DNA of 31,426 bases. Origin: CAWEHQ01 sp051001995. Lineage in GTDB: Bacteria > Actinomycetota > Thermoleophilia > Solirubrobacterales > Thermoleophilaceae. The DNA is taken from the NCBI GenBank assembly GCA_051001995.1, contig JBPCMT010000114.1, positions 1 through 31,426 on the forward strand, written 5' to 3'. The position numbers and the translations under genes were made by a program. Shown in pieces: positions 8,057 to 16,096 of this stretch (position 1 is the stretch's first letter; every line of letters starts with the position of its first letter). The notes beneath the pieces are model-generated. The model saw only the letters and a program-made list of their open reading frames with translations, did not search any database and was not told the origin of the DNA.

Positions 8057-9082
8057 CTACGCGCGAAGCAGCTCGGCGGCTCGCTCGGGGGGCAGGACGT
8101 TGAGGTGGACGCCCACTCCCAGTTCGAGGCCGGCGTCGTTCACGAGCCGAGGCACGACGTCGATCCGCCAGCAGAAGTGCTCGGCCCCGCGCGGCGCGGT
8201 GCGAACCCACATGTTCAGGGCCGGCGCCGCACCGAGCACCGCGCGGAGGCGGCCGAGCACGTCCAGGAGCAGCGACGTCGCTAGCGGCCCGTCGTCCTCG
8301 AAGCGCGGGCGAGGGGCGCGCGGGACGATCTGCACCTGGAAGGGCGCACGCGAGGCGAACGGGCACAGCGCGACCGCCTCGCCGTCGATCGCCACGACGC
8401 GTTCGCGGCGGCGCACCTCCTCCTGCACGATGTCGGCGAGCAGATCGCGGCCATGCGTGCGGTTCGCGTGGGCGGTGCATCGCTCGCGCTCGCGCGCGAC
8501 CCCCGCCGGCACGAACGGCAGCGCGTACAGCTGCGCGTGGGTGTGGGGGAGCGACGCGCCCGCGCGACGGCCCTCGTTGACGATCAGGTGCACGTAGGAG
8601 GAGTCGGCGTGCGCGCGCATCCGCGCCCGCCATGCATCCATCGCGCGCGCCGCCTGGGCCGGCTCGAGCTCCGCCAGCGAGGCGACCGCTACCGGCGCGT
8701 TGACGATCACCTCGTGCGCGCCGACCGCGGGCCGCGCGGGGAAGAGGTCTGGATCGCCGCGCTCCACGGCAAGCGGGTCTCGCGGCCCGGCCTCCGCGGA
8801 CGCTCGGTCGCCGCCGCCGCCGCCCGGATCGTCGGTCAGCGCCGGATACAGGTTCGGCACGACCCGGACCGCCCAGCCCGGGCCGTTCTCCGCGCTTCCA
8901 TCGAGCCGGTCGGACCAGATCTCCGGCGGCGTGAGCTGCTCGTGCCCTTCGAGGAACGGGTCGGTCGCGGGGTCGATCGGCGCCTCTGGCTCCGCCCGCA
9001 GCGAGCCGCCCGGCCGGTCCGCGCGCTCGGAGGCGACGATCGTCCGCAGGCCGGTGAGCGCGTCGATTCGCAGCTCAGGCAA
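8057..9082 (-). CDS. galT: Galactose-1-phosphate uridylyltransferase-like protein
   Basis: HIT-superfamily nucleotidyltransferase resembling GalT, which exchanges UMP between UDP-glucose and galactose 1-phosphate in the Leloir pathway; 341 residues. The active-site motif is LPHTHAQ (His180-Thr-His182-Ala-Gln184), matching the family HPHxQ with the nucleophilic second His and the Gln kept and Pro replaced by Thr. A second half-domain ends with HFCWRIDVVPRL. The N-terminal zinc CxxC seen in many GalTs is replaced: DPFLEGHEQLTPPE (41-54) instead of CPFC followed by GHE and TPPE, so the structural zinc is probably lost. The TTG at 9082 overlaps the GNAT stop by 8 nt. Other Leloir genes are absent here, so an altered substrate is possible. 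Confidence 0.82.
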   Translation of the reverse strand: MPELRIDALTGLRTIVASERADRPGGSLRAEPEAPIDPATDPFLEGHEQLTPPEIWSDRLDGSAENGPGWAVRVVPNLYPALTDDPGGGGGDRASAEAGPRDPLAVERGDPDLFPARPAVGAHEVIVNAPVAVASLAELEPAQAARAMDAWRARMRAHADSSYVHLIVNEGRRAGASLPHTHAQLYALPFVPAGVARERERCTAHANRTHGRDLLADIVQEEVRRRERVVAIDGEAVALCPFASRAPFQVQIVPRAPRPRFEDDGPLATSLLLDVLGRLRAVLGAAPALNMWVRTAPRGAEHFCWRIDVVPRLVNDAGLELGVGVHLNVLPPERAAELLRA

Positions 9083-9500
9083 GCCACTTCTCCATCGACA
9101 CGTGGTCGATCCCCTCTTCCTCGAAGATCTCGCCGTTGCGTGAGTAGCCGCTTTCCTCGTAGAAGGCGAGCACCGGCATCTGAGCGTGAAGTGCGACCCG
9201 CCGGGCGCCCTCTGACCGGGCCGAGACCTCCGCGGCCTCGAGCACCGCTCGCCCGATGCCCCGTCGGCGCCCCGACGGCTCGACGGCCAGGCGGCCCAGC
9301 AGTGCGACTCCGCCGGCCACCACCAGCCTGCACGTCCCGACGATGACGCTCTGCTCTACGGCAACGAGGTGGATCGCGTCGCCGTCGCGGCCATCGCGGT
9401 CGGCCTCCGGGCGGATGCCCTGCTCGACCGCGAACACCCGCCGGCGCAGCTCGAGCGCCGCGGCCACCTCGTCCTCGTCGCGTGCGAGCCGGACGTCCAC
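9075..9500 (-). CDS. GNAT family N-acetyltransferase, ElaA-like
   Basis: Small cytosolic acetyl-CoA-dependent acyltransferase, 141 residues, one GNAT domain. The N-terminal part ELRRRVFAVEQGI and the C-terminal part FYEESGYSRNGEIFEEEGI with HVSMEKWL are typical of the ElaA-like branch. The acetyl-CoA loop is VEPSGRRRGIGRAVLEAAE (Q/RxxGxG/A form). The substrate is unknown. The start is GTG at 9500, 19 nt after the stop of the thioredoxin-like gene; it overlaps galT by 8 nt, so it belongs to the same minus-strand operon. Confidence 0.9.
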   Translation of the reverse strand: MDVRLARDEDEVAAALELRRRVFAVEQGIRPEADRDGRDGDAIHLVAVEQSVIVGTCRLVVAGGVALLGRLAVEPSGRRRGIGRAVLEAAEVSARSEGARRVALHAQMPVLAFYEESGYSRNGEIFEEEGIDHVSMEKWLA

Positions 9501-9519
9501 TCGGGAGAGGGTCGCGGGC

Positions 9520-10077
9520 CTATCCGGCGTAGCGCTCGATGTCTTCGGCGAGCAGCTCCTCGCTCGCGTAGCCGCCCTGCTTCACGTAGACGAGCTCGCC
9601 GCGCTCGTCGTAGAACGCCGTCGTGGGGAATGCGGCCACGCCGTTGAAGACGTCGGCGACCTCCAGCTCCGGGTCCTTGTAGCTGGGGTACGGGACCGGG
9701 TACTCCTCGAGGAAGGACGCCGCGTCGGCGTCGTTGTCGCCGGAATTCACGCCGATGAAGGCGACCTCCCCGGCGCGCTCCTGGGCCTGGGCCTGAAAGA
9801 ACGGGAACTCGGCCCGGCATGGAGCGCACCACGAGGCCCACTTGTTGACCACGACCGGATGCCCTTCGAGCTCGGCGAGCCTGCGCTCGAACGCGTCCGC
9901 GCCGCCGTCGAGCAGCTGGTTTGCGTCTCGCTGCACGCCATCCAGCGCGGGCGGAAGGTTCCGGGGGGCGTCCGCGGCCGCGGACGGCGGGGAAGGACCG
10001 CCGCCGGCCGGCGGCGCGTCCTCGCCACAGCCGGCCACCGCCGCCGCGACCATCGCCAGCGCTACGAGCCACCGCAT
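9520..10077 (-). CDS. TlpA/ResA-like thioredoxin-fold lipoprotein
   Basis: Predicted extracytoplasmic thiol-disulfide oxidoreductase, 185 residues. A lipoprotein signal is visible: MRWLVALAMVAAAVAGCGED, lipobox VAGC with lipid-attachment Cys17. A Pro/Ala-rich linker follows, then the redox motif WASWCAPCRAEFPFF with paired cysteines and the cis-Pro region GVAAFPTTAFYD. Family members reduce apocytochrome c or other exported thiols; with a ccm cluster elsewhere in the window a role in cytochrome c maturation is conceivable but not shown. The start ATG at 10077 gives the complete signal. It is the first gene of the minus-strand group running to the orphan at 7422. Confidence 0.93.
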   Translation of the reverse strand: MRWLVALAMVAAAVAGCGEDAPPAGGGPSPPSAAADAPRNLPPALDGVQRDANQLLDGGADAFERRLAELEGHPVVVNKWASWCAPCRAEFPFFQAQAQERAGEVAFIGVNSGDNDADAASFLEEYPVPYPSYKDPELEVADVFNGVAAFPTTAFYDERGELVYVKQGGYASEELLAEDIERYAG

Positions 10078-10291
10078 CCCGGATAGCGTCGCACATCGAT
10101 CGACGCGGCCGGCGCGTCCGTCAGCGTGCGTTCCTGCAATACTTGACACACGCTGCGAGCCACGATTGGCCGCGGCCGCCGTCGGGGCAGGTCCCGGAGA
10201 GCGACCTCCAACCGGCGGATCCATGGGCGGGACGTCACCTTGTGGTGCCGCTGCGCACAAGCGGCTCGCCCTGGCTTCGAGGAAGCCACAC
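10078..10291 (+). promoter_or_regulatory. Intergenic leader before the helicase, with possible promoter
   Basis: This gap separates the divergent lipoprotein and helicase genes. A TTGACA lies at 10143-10148 on the plus strand, but no good -10 hexamer stands 16-18 nt downstream. Nearer the gene, GCCGCT (10247-10252) faces AGCGGC (10260-10265) as a 6-bp hairpin with a 7-nt loop, followed by the ribosome site GAGGAAG (10279-10285). If TTGACA is used, the leader is over 100 nt. No small gene is supported here. Confidence 0.3.
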
Positions 10292-12991
10292 ATGGCTGAT
10301 AGCGACCACTCTTCCGTACCGTCGCCCATCGCGGGCGCGGGCCTCGGGCCCGCCGACATAGAGCGGGCGCAGACGTTCGCGCGCGAATCGTTCCTGCACG
10401 AGGGCGAGGACGCCGACGCGGCTCTCGCCCAGGGCACAGCGCGCCGTCGCGCGCTCGACGCGGCCCTCGCCGAGATCGACTCGGGACGCGACCAACCGTC
10501 GGTCGAGTGGCGCCGGGACTTCTCGCTCATGCTCGGCCTCGAGCGGGTGCTCTCCGAGGAGGAGCCGCACCTCGCCGACGGGGCGGTCCTCGACGCCCAT
10601 CAGGTGGACGCGCTGTCGGGGACGCTGATCGCACTGCTCGCCGAGGCTCAGCGAAACGGCGGCTCGGCGTCGAACGGCGCGGAAGGCGCGGAAGGCGCCG
10701 GCAACGGTCGCCCGGAGGCGGGTGCGGAGGGAGCGATCGCGCAGACGCTCGAGACGGGCGGCGCGAACGGCCACGACCTCACCGAGACGGACGACGCCGT
10801 CGACGAAGACGACGACGCGGAGGACTTCGACGACGAAGACGATGCGGAGCTGGCCGCGGAGGACGACTCGGCCGCCGAGGACGCCGCCGACGAGGACCTG
10901 GCGGACGACGAGGAGCCCCTGGACTGGGACGCGGCGGCCGAGGTGGAGGGCGAGGACGATGCGCTGGTCGAGGCGGCCGAGGATCCGAACTCGGCGCGGC
11001 GCTTCTGGTTCGAGCACGCGACCGGGGCCGGAAAGACCGTCGCCGCGCTCGGCTTCGTCGAGGCCTCGCGGACCGGCGGCATCCTGATCCTCACCCACCG
11101 CCGCAACCTCGTCGACCAGTTCACCGGCGAGCTCGTGGACCGCGGCTATGCGAAGCGGATCAGCCCGGCGCTGCTCGACAAGGGCCGGGAGCCGACGGCC
11201 AACGGCCCGGTGAGCGTCGAGACCTACCAGTGGTTCGTGCGCAACGCCGGGAAGATCTCGGACGCCTACACGATCGTCGTCTGCGATGAGGCCCACACTG
11301 CGCTCGGGGAGAAGACGAGCGCGGCGATCCGCCGCTGGCACGGCCCGGCGTTCGTGGGTATGACCGCCACCGGCGCGCTCATCGCCCGCCACGTCACCGA
11401 CCTCTTCCCGACCCAGACCTCGCGCTTCGACCTCGCCCAGGCGGCGCGCCGGGGCGTGATCGCGCCGCTTCGCTGCATCCGCATCCCGCCGGGCGTCGGC
11501 GTGCGCTCGATCGCCAATGTGCCGCTCCGCCGCGGCGAGGTGGACCAGGACTTCGACCAGGAGGAGCTGGCCGCGCTGCTCGACCAGGGCCCGTTCAACG
11601 CAGCGATCGCGGACCTCTACCGGGTGCGCTTCCGCGACGTGCCGGGCGTGGTCTACGCGGCCGGCGTCAAGCACGCCTACAACGTCGCCGAGGCGATCCG
11701 CGCCGCCGGCATCAAGGGGCAGGCGGTCTCGGGCGAGACGCCGAAGCGGGAGCTGACGCGGATCCTCGCCGCCTACGAGCGCGGCGAGATCGACGTGCTG
11801 GTCAACGCACAGCTCCTCGCCGAGGGGTGGAACTCACCGCGGGCGACGGTCTGCATGCACCTCGCGCCCACCGCCTCGCGGCGCGTCTACCAGCAGCGCG
11901 TGGGGCGCGTCACCCGTCGCCACCCCGGCAAGGAGGCCGGAATCGTCGTGGACTTCGTCCACCCCGGCACTACGCACGACGACCCGGTAGTCACGCTCCA
12001 CAGCCTGCTCGGCCGCGACGTCTACCGGGGCGGCGCGATCGTCGTCGGGCCGGTGCGCCGCGGCCGCGGACGGCGTGTCCGCGTGGAGCGCCGCGTGCTG
12101 CCTGTGTCCGACGACCCGGATCGCCGGGCAGCGGTGTTCGAGCGCGAGCTCTGGCGCATCGCGGTGGAGAATCTGTCGTGGAGCGAGCAGCACGTATGGG
12201 CGGCGCTCGCCGGCGCGCGCGTTGCCTCCAACAACTGGCGGCGGGCGCGAGCGATGCTGCACTTCGACACGACCGGCGAGCTGCGGCGCCGCTTCCTGGT
12301 CACCTGCCTGCAGCGAAACCGCAACAGCCAGCTTCGCCTGCGCGCGCTGGGCGAGATCGCCACGCTGCGAAGCGCCGAGGCGTTCGACGATGCGGTGGAC
12401 ATCGTCGGCGGGTGGTCGCGCGACGAGCGGCGCGAGGGCGTCAAGGCGCTGCTCCAGGCGCTCGCCGATCAGCCGACCGGCCGGCGCGATCAGGGGACGG
12501 CTTGGCTCTGGTGGCTCGCCGAGTTCACGCGCGAGGTCCACGAGGAGTACGCGGTGCAGCGCTGGCCGGAGACGAAGCGGCTGCTCGGCCTGCTCGTGAA
12601 CTCCTCTGGAGCGGCGCACGCGCGCAACGCGCGGCGGCTCGTGCACGCCTCGCGCAAGCAGGACCGCCGCCTGGCGGCGGCGCTGCTCGCGGCCGCGCTC
12701 GCGCACACTCCGGAGGCAGAGGAGGTGCTGCGCGGCGCGCGTACACGCATGGCGCGCAAGCCGTCGGCACTCGCACGCGAGCTGCTCCGCAACTTCCCGA
12801 AGGGCCGCCGCCGGCGCGGCGGAGGGCGCAGGCGACGCGGCAAGGGCCGCGGGGCGTCGAATGGCGGCCGGCAGGAGGGCACGGTCGTAAACGAGGATCC
12901 GGGCCGCCAGGAGCAGGAGGCCGCTGTGTCGGGCGGCCGAGAGTCGGGCTCCGGCGGAAAGGACGACGCCGCGGAGCGGTCAGCCGCCTGA
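10292..12991 (+). CDS. SF2 DEAH-type helicase with acidic insertion and basic tail
   Basis: ATP-dependent superfamily 2 helicase or translocase, 899 residues, no nuclease motif seen. Motifs: HQ-type element LDAHQVDAL (His103-Gln104), Walker A ATGAGKT (Lys248), Ia LTHRRNLVDQF, DEAH box VVCDEAH (332-335), motif III MTATGAL, motif V LLAEGWNSPRATV, motif VI YQQRVGRVTRR (533-543). Between the HQ element and Walker A, normally about 20-25 residues apart, lie about 140. These include a Gly/Asn/Ala-rich stretch (about 128-160) and an acidic tract (164-231) with 38 Asp/Glu in 68 and no Lys/Arg. An alpha-helical region with repeated RLR/RRL segments follows the helicase core (about 590-830), then an Arg/Gly-rich basic tail (about 836-860). 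The ATG at 10292 follows GAGGAAG; open frame farther upstream is not coding. Its role is unknown: a stand-alone DNA or RNA remodeller, perhaps RNA-related given the RG-rich tail. It overlaps birA tail-to-tail by 12 bp. Confidence 0.9.
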   Translation: MADSDHSSVPSPIAGAGLGPADIERAQTFARESFLHEGEDADAALAQGTARRRALDAALAEIDSGRDQPSVEWRRDFSLMLGLERVLSEEEPHLADGAVLDAHQVDALSGTLIALLAEAQRNGGSASNGAEGAEGAGNGRPEAGAEGAIAQTLETGGANGHDLTETDDAVDEDDDAEDFDDEDDAELAAEDDSAAEDAADEDLADDEEPLDWDAAAEVEGEDDALVEAAEDPNSARRFWFEHATGAGKTVAALGFVEASRTGGILILTHRRNLVDQFTGELVDRGYAKRISPALLDKGREPTANGPVSVETYQWFVRNAGKISDAYTIVVCDEAHTALGEKTSAAIRRWHGPAFVGMTATGALIARHVTDLFPTQTSRFDLAQAARRGVIAPLRCIRIPPGVGVRSIANVPLRRGEVDQDFDQEELAALLDQGPFNAAIADLYRVRFRDVPGVVYAAGVKHAYNVAEAIRAAGIKGQAVSGETPKRELTRILAAYERGEIDVLVNAQLLAEGWNSPRATVCMHLAPTASRRVYQQRVGRVTRRHPGKEAGIVVDFVHPGTTHDDPVVTLHSLLGRDVYRGGAIVVGPVRRGRGRRVRVERRVLPVSDDPDRRAAVFERELWRIAVENLSWSEQHVWAALAGARVASNNWRRARAMLHFDTTGELRRRFLVTCLQRNRNSQLRLRALGEIATLRSAEAFDDAVDIVGGWSRDERREGVKALLQALADQPTGRRDQGTAWLWWLAEFTREVHEEYAVQRWPETKRLLGLLVNSSGAAHARNARRLVHASRKQDRRLAAALLAAALAHTPEAEEVLRGARTRMARKPSALARELLRNFPKGRRRRGGGRRRRGKGRGASNGGRQEGTVVNEDPGRQEQEAAVSGGRESGSGGKDDAAERSAA

Positions 12992-13744
12992 GCGCCTCAG
13001 GTGGACTTCGCCGGCGCCGAGCACCACGCGCCCCGCGGCAGCGTCCACCAGCAGGTTCCCTTGATCGTCGACCCCGGCGGCGATGCCACCGCCCTCGCCC
13101 CAGTCGACCGGCCGGCCGACCAGGGCGTCGCGCTCCCGCCACTCCGACAGGATGCGCTCGGGAGGATCTTCGAGGCGCGCGCTCAGCGACTCCAGCAGGG
13201 CTTCCAGCAGTGTCGCGACGCTGAGGTCGCCGGGCTCCCTGGCGGCGACCGCGAGGGAGGTCGCCGCGCCGCGAAGCTCCGGCGGGAACTCGGCGGCGGC
13301 GGTCGTGACGTTGACCCCGACCCCCACGACCGCCCAGCGCTCCTGCGGGCGACCTTCGATCAGGACACCCGCGACCTTGCGGCGATCGATCCAGACGTCG
13401 TTCGGCCACTTGATCCGACAAGTCACGGGCGCCGCGTGCTCGCAGGCCTCGCAGACGGCGACCGCGGCTGCGAGCGGTAGCAGAACGTCGCGCTCGTCGA
13501 GCGGGCGCACGATGACCGAGGCGAGCAGCGCCCTGCCCGCGGGCGCCTCCCAGCGGCGTCCCTGGCGACCGCGTCCGGCGGTCTGGCGGTCAGCCGTGAC
13601 GAGCGTGCCGTGGGGCGCCCCGCCCGCCCCCAGCCCCTTGGCGCGCTCGTTGGTCGAGTCGAGCTCGCGCCCGTGCACGTGCGGCAGGCCGATCCGGCCG
13701 CGCCGTGCCGCTGCGCCGCCGGACGCACGCGCGGCGGCGCTCAT
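12980..13744 (-). CDS. birA: Biotin--[acetyl-CoA-carboxylase] ligase, monofunctional
   Basis: Activates biotin to biotinyl-AMP and attaches it to the carrier lysine of carboxylases. It has 254 residues and no N-terminal repressor helix-turn-helix, so it is a class I enzyme without DNA-binding function. Visible: TAGRGRQGRRWEAPAG (biotinyl-AMP loop), KWPNDVWIDRRKVAGVLIE (catalytic Lys region) and GVGVNV. The C-terminal small domain is present (LVGRPVDW to the end). The ATG at 13744 overlaps the preceding stop as ATGA, making it the last gene of the long minus-strand operon. It ends inside the last codons of the helicase gene on the opposite strand. Confidence 0.95.
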   Translation of the reverse strand: MSAAARASGGAAARRGRIGLPHVHGRELDSTNERAKGLGAGGAPHGTLVTADRQTAGRGRQGRRWEAPAGRALLASVIVRPLDERDVLLPLAAAVAVCEACEHAAPVTCRIKWPNDVWIDRRKVAGVLIEGRPQERWAVVGVGVNVTTAAAEFPPELRGAATSLAVAAREPGDLSVATLLEALLESLSARLEDPPERILSEWRERDALVGRPVDWGEGGGIAAGVDDQGNLLVDAAAGRVVLGAGEVHLRRSGG

Positions 13745-14541
13745 CGCGGCGTGAGCCGGACCTCGTCGTCCGGGGTAAGCGCGAGCAGCGCCGCCGCGTC
13801 GCCGCGGTTGACCGCGAGCGCCAGCGTCCGGTAGGCGTCCTCGTATAGGAGGAGATCGCCGGCGTCCACGTCGGCGAAGCTGCGGGTGAACGCGGCGGGG
13901 TGGCGTTCGCCGGCGATCTCCACATCCACGCGCCGGCCCAGCGCAAGCCCCGCGGCGGCCAGACCCTCGTGGCCGAGGTCGAGGGCGACGTTGCCGAAGC
14001 GATCGACCGAGACCGCGTGCGCGGTAACGGCCCCGCCCGCGACGGTCGCCTCGGGCAGCTGGATCGTCGCCAGCTCGTCGGGGTCGATGCGCTCGCCGGC
14101 ATTGGCGAGCGGCGCGCCGAGGGCGAGCTCCGCGGCAACCGGCGCGAACAGGTCGCGACCGTGGAAGGTGGCCGACACGGGCTCCAGCCGGAGTGGTGAG
14201 CGACTCACGTCCACGGCCTCGACGACGCCCCCGAACCGGGGCCAGGCCAGGCTCAGCACGCCGTTGTCGGGCCCGACCAGGAGCCGGCCGTCGTCGCACT
14301 CGAGCGCCACCGCCCGTCGTTCTGTGCCGACCTCCGGGTCCACGACCGCGACGTGCACGCCGGCCGGCATGTACGGCAGCGCGTTTCGTAGCACGACCGC
14401 CGCGTGGCGGACCGCGTGACGCGGGGTGCCGTGGGTGAGGTCCACGACTCGGCAGTCGGGGCAGATGCGGGCGATCACGCCGTGGAGGACGCCGGCGAAC
14501 TCGTCCTCCGCGCCGTAGTCGGTGAGCAGGGTGACGATCAC
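13741..14541 (-). CDS. SAM hydroxide adenosyltransferase (DUF62 family)
   Basis: Member of the DUF62/SAM_HAT family, related to fluorinase and chlorinase, whose standard members use an activated water to split S-adenosylmethionine into adenosine and methionine. It has 266 residues. Motifs: LLTDYGAEDEFAGVLHGVI near the start, VVDLTHG (Asp of the proposed Asp-Arg-His set), VAVVDPEVGTERRAV, GPDNGVL, and FHGRDLFAPVAAEL (His). The C-terminal beta domain is present. It starts with GTG at 14541 overlapping the cobA-hemD stop as GTGA. Its position after a SAM-dependent methyltransferase gene is notable, but its biological role in bacteria is poorly settled. Halogenase activity is not suggested by anything visible. 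Confidence 0.9.
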   Translation of the reverse strand: MIVTLLTDYGAEDEFAGVLHGVIARICPDCRVVDLTHGTPRHAVRHAAVVLRNALPYMPAGVHVAVVDPEVGTERRAVALECDDGRLLVGPDNGVLSLAWPRFGGVVEAVDVSRSPLRLEPVSATFHGRDLFAPVAAELALGAPLANAGERIDPDELATIQLPEATVAGGAVTAHAVSVDRFGNVALDLGHEGLAAAGLALGRRVDVEIAGERHPAAFTRSFADVDAGDLLLYEDAYRTLALAVNRGDAAALLALTPDDEVRLTPR

Positions 14542-16052
14542 CGCGGCGCGGCGTCCTCGACGACCGCGGCCAGGAGCCCGTCCACGTCGTGCAGGACGGC
14601 CTCGGCGTGTACCTCCAGCCCGTGCTCGCGCAGCGTCCCGCTGGTCACCGGGCCGATGGAGATGATGCGCGCACCGCGCGGGAATCGCTCCGGTCCGCCC
14701 AGGGCGTCGAGTAGGCTGCGGACCGTCGAGCTCGAGGTGAACGTCACATAGTCGGAGCGGGCGATCGCGCCGAGCTGGTGCTCGGAGAGCGCCTCGGTCA
14801 CGGTGTCGTACAGCGCCACGACGTCCACCTCCGCACCGCGTTCTTGCAGGTCGTCCGGCAGCACGTCGCGCGCCTCCGCGGCGCGCGCCACCAGCACGCG
14901 CCGCCCCGCCATCTCGACTGTCTCCAGCGCCGCCACGAGCTCCTCCGCCACGGCCCGCTCGGGGACGACGTCCGCGCGGATCCCGCGCGCCGCGAGCTCG
15001 CGGGCGGTCGCCGGCCCGATCGCCGCGACGAGCGCGCCCGACAGAGCTCGCGCGTCGTGACCGGTGGCCGCCAGCGCGTCGAGCAGCAGCCCGGCGCCGT
15101 TCGGGCTCGTCAGGCACACGAGGTCGTAGTCGGCGATTCGCTCGCACGCCCGCCGTACCGCGCCCGCCACAGCGCGCGGCTCGATCCTGATCGCGGGCGC
15201 CTCGACCACCTCGGCGCCGAGCTCGCGCAGTCGTGCGGCCAGGCCGCTTGCCTGTGCCCGGGCGCGGGTCACCGCCACCGTGCGCCCGAAGAGCGGTCGC
15301 CGCTCGAGCCAGGCGAGCTCGTCGCGCATCGCGGCGACCGGACCCACGACCGTCACCGCCGGCGCTCGCACGCCCGCCTCCGTGGCGTGCTCGGCGAGGT
15401 CGGAGAGCGTCGTCGTCACCGTCCGCTGGCCCGGCAGCGTCCCGCGCTCGACGATCGCCGCCGGCTCGTCCGCGCGACGCCCGGACTCGATCAACCGGGC
15501 GGCGATCTGCACCAGGCGGGAGACGCCCATGTAGAAGACGAGCGTCCCCGGAAAGCGTGCCAGGGCGTCCCAGTCGAGCGCCTCGTCCTCCTTGCCGGGA
15601 TCCTCATGCCCGGTGACTAGCGCCACCGCGGAAGCGCGGTCCCGGTGCGTGACCGGAATGCCCGCGTAGGCGGGCGCGGCGAACCCCGCGGTCACGCCGG
15701 GCACGACCTCGAACTCGATACCTGCGGCGCGCAGCGCCTCGGCCTCCTCGCCGCCGCGGCCGAACACGAACGGGTCGCCGCCCTTGAGGCGGACGACGGA
15801 GGCGCCGGCGCGTCCGAGCTCGACGAGCAGCGCGTTGATCTCCTCCTGTGGCATCGAGCGCCCGCCGGGCTGCTTGCCGACGTAGCGCACGTCCGCGCCG
15901 GGGCGGGCGCCCGCGAGCGCATCGGCGGGGATCAGGCGATCGTGAAGGATCGCGTCGGCGCCCGCGATCAGATCGAGCGCCCGCACGGTCATCAGGCCCG
16001 GCTCGCCCGGTCCCGCGCCCACGAGGTAGACGGTTCCCGGCCGCGGCGGCAC
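14538..16052 (-). CDS. cobA-hemD: Fusion of uroporphyrinogen-III C-methyltransferase and uroporphyrinogen-III synthase
   Basis: Bifunctional 504-residue protein. Residues 1 to about 245 form the SAM-dependent methyltransferase that makes precorrin-2: VYLVGAGPGEPGLMTVRAL (8-26), RLKGGDPFVFGRGGEE (about 88-103), PVTHRDRASAVALVTGHE, and a terminal VVGPVAAMRDELAW. From about 255 to the end lies a HemD domain that cyclises hydroxymethylbilane to uroporphyrinogen III (LFGRTVAVTRARAQASGLA, LVCLTSPNGAGLLLDAL, DYVTFTSSSTVRSLLDAL). The fusion couples closing of the ring with its diversion to siroheme or cobalamin. It starts with GTG at 16052, 80 nt after hemC, the only sizeable gap in the operon, and that gap holds a hairpin. 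Precorrin-2 dehydrogenase, the next siroheme step, is the first gene of the same run. Confidence 0.96.
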   Translation of the reverse strand: MPPRPGTVYLVGAGPGEPGLMTVRALDLIAGADAILHDRLIPADALAGARPGADVRYVGKQPGGRSMPQEEINALLVELGRAGASVVRLKGGDPFVFGRGGEEAEALRAAGIEFEVVPGVTAGFAAPAYAGIPVTHRDRASAVALVTGHEDPGKEDEALDWDALARFPGTLVFYMGVSRLVQIAARLIESGRRADEPAAIVERGTLPGQRTVTTTLSDLAEHATEAGVRAPAVTVVGPVAAMRDELAWLERRPLFGRTVAVTRARAQASGLAARLRELGAEVVEAPAIRIEPRAVAGAVRRACERIADYDLVCLTSPNGAGLLLDALAATGHDARALSGALVAAIGPATARELAARGIRADVVPERAVAEELVAALETVEMAGRRVLVARAAEARDVLPDDLQERGAEVDVVALYDTVTEALSEHQLGAIARSDYVTFTSSSTVRSLLDALGGPERFPRGARIISIGPVTSGTLREHGLEVHAEAVLHDVDGLLAAVVEDAAPR

Positions 16053-16096
16053 GACTCGACCCTACCGAGCAGCGCCGTGAGGGCAGGGCGAGTCCG

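Noticed and set aside
9842..10291. Upstream extension of the helicase reading frame into the lipoprotein gene
   Set aside because: It runs antisense over the lipoprotein coding region and has no domain; the ATG at 10292 has a good ribosome site.
10235..11674. 479-codon frame antisense to the helicase
   Set aside because: It mirrors the helicase codons, has no recognisable motif, and lies over a sequence with clear SF2 motifs on the other strand.
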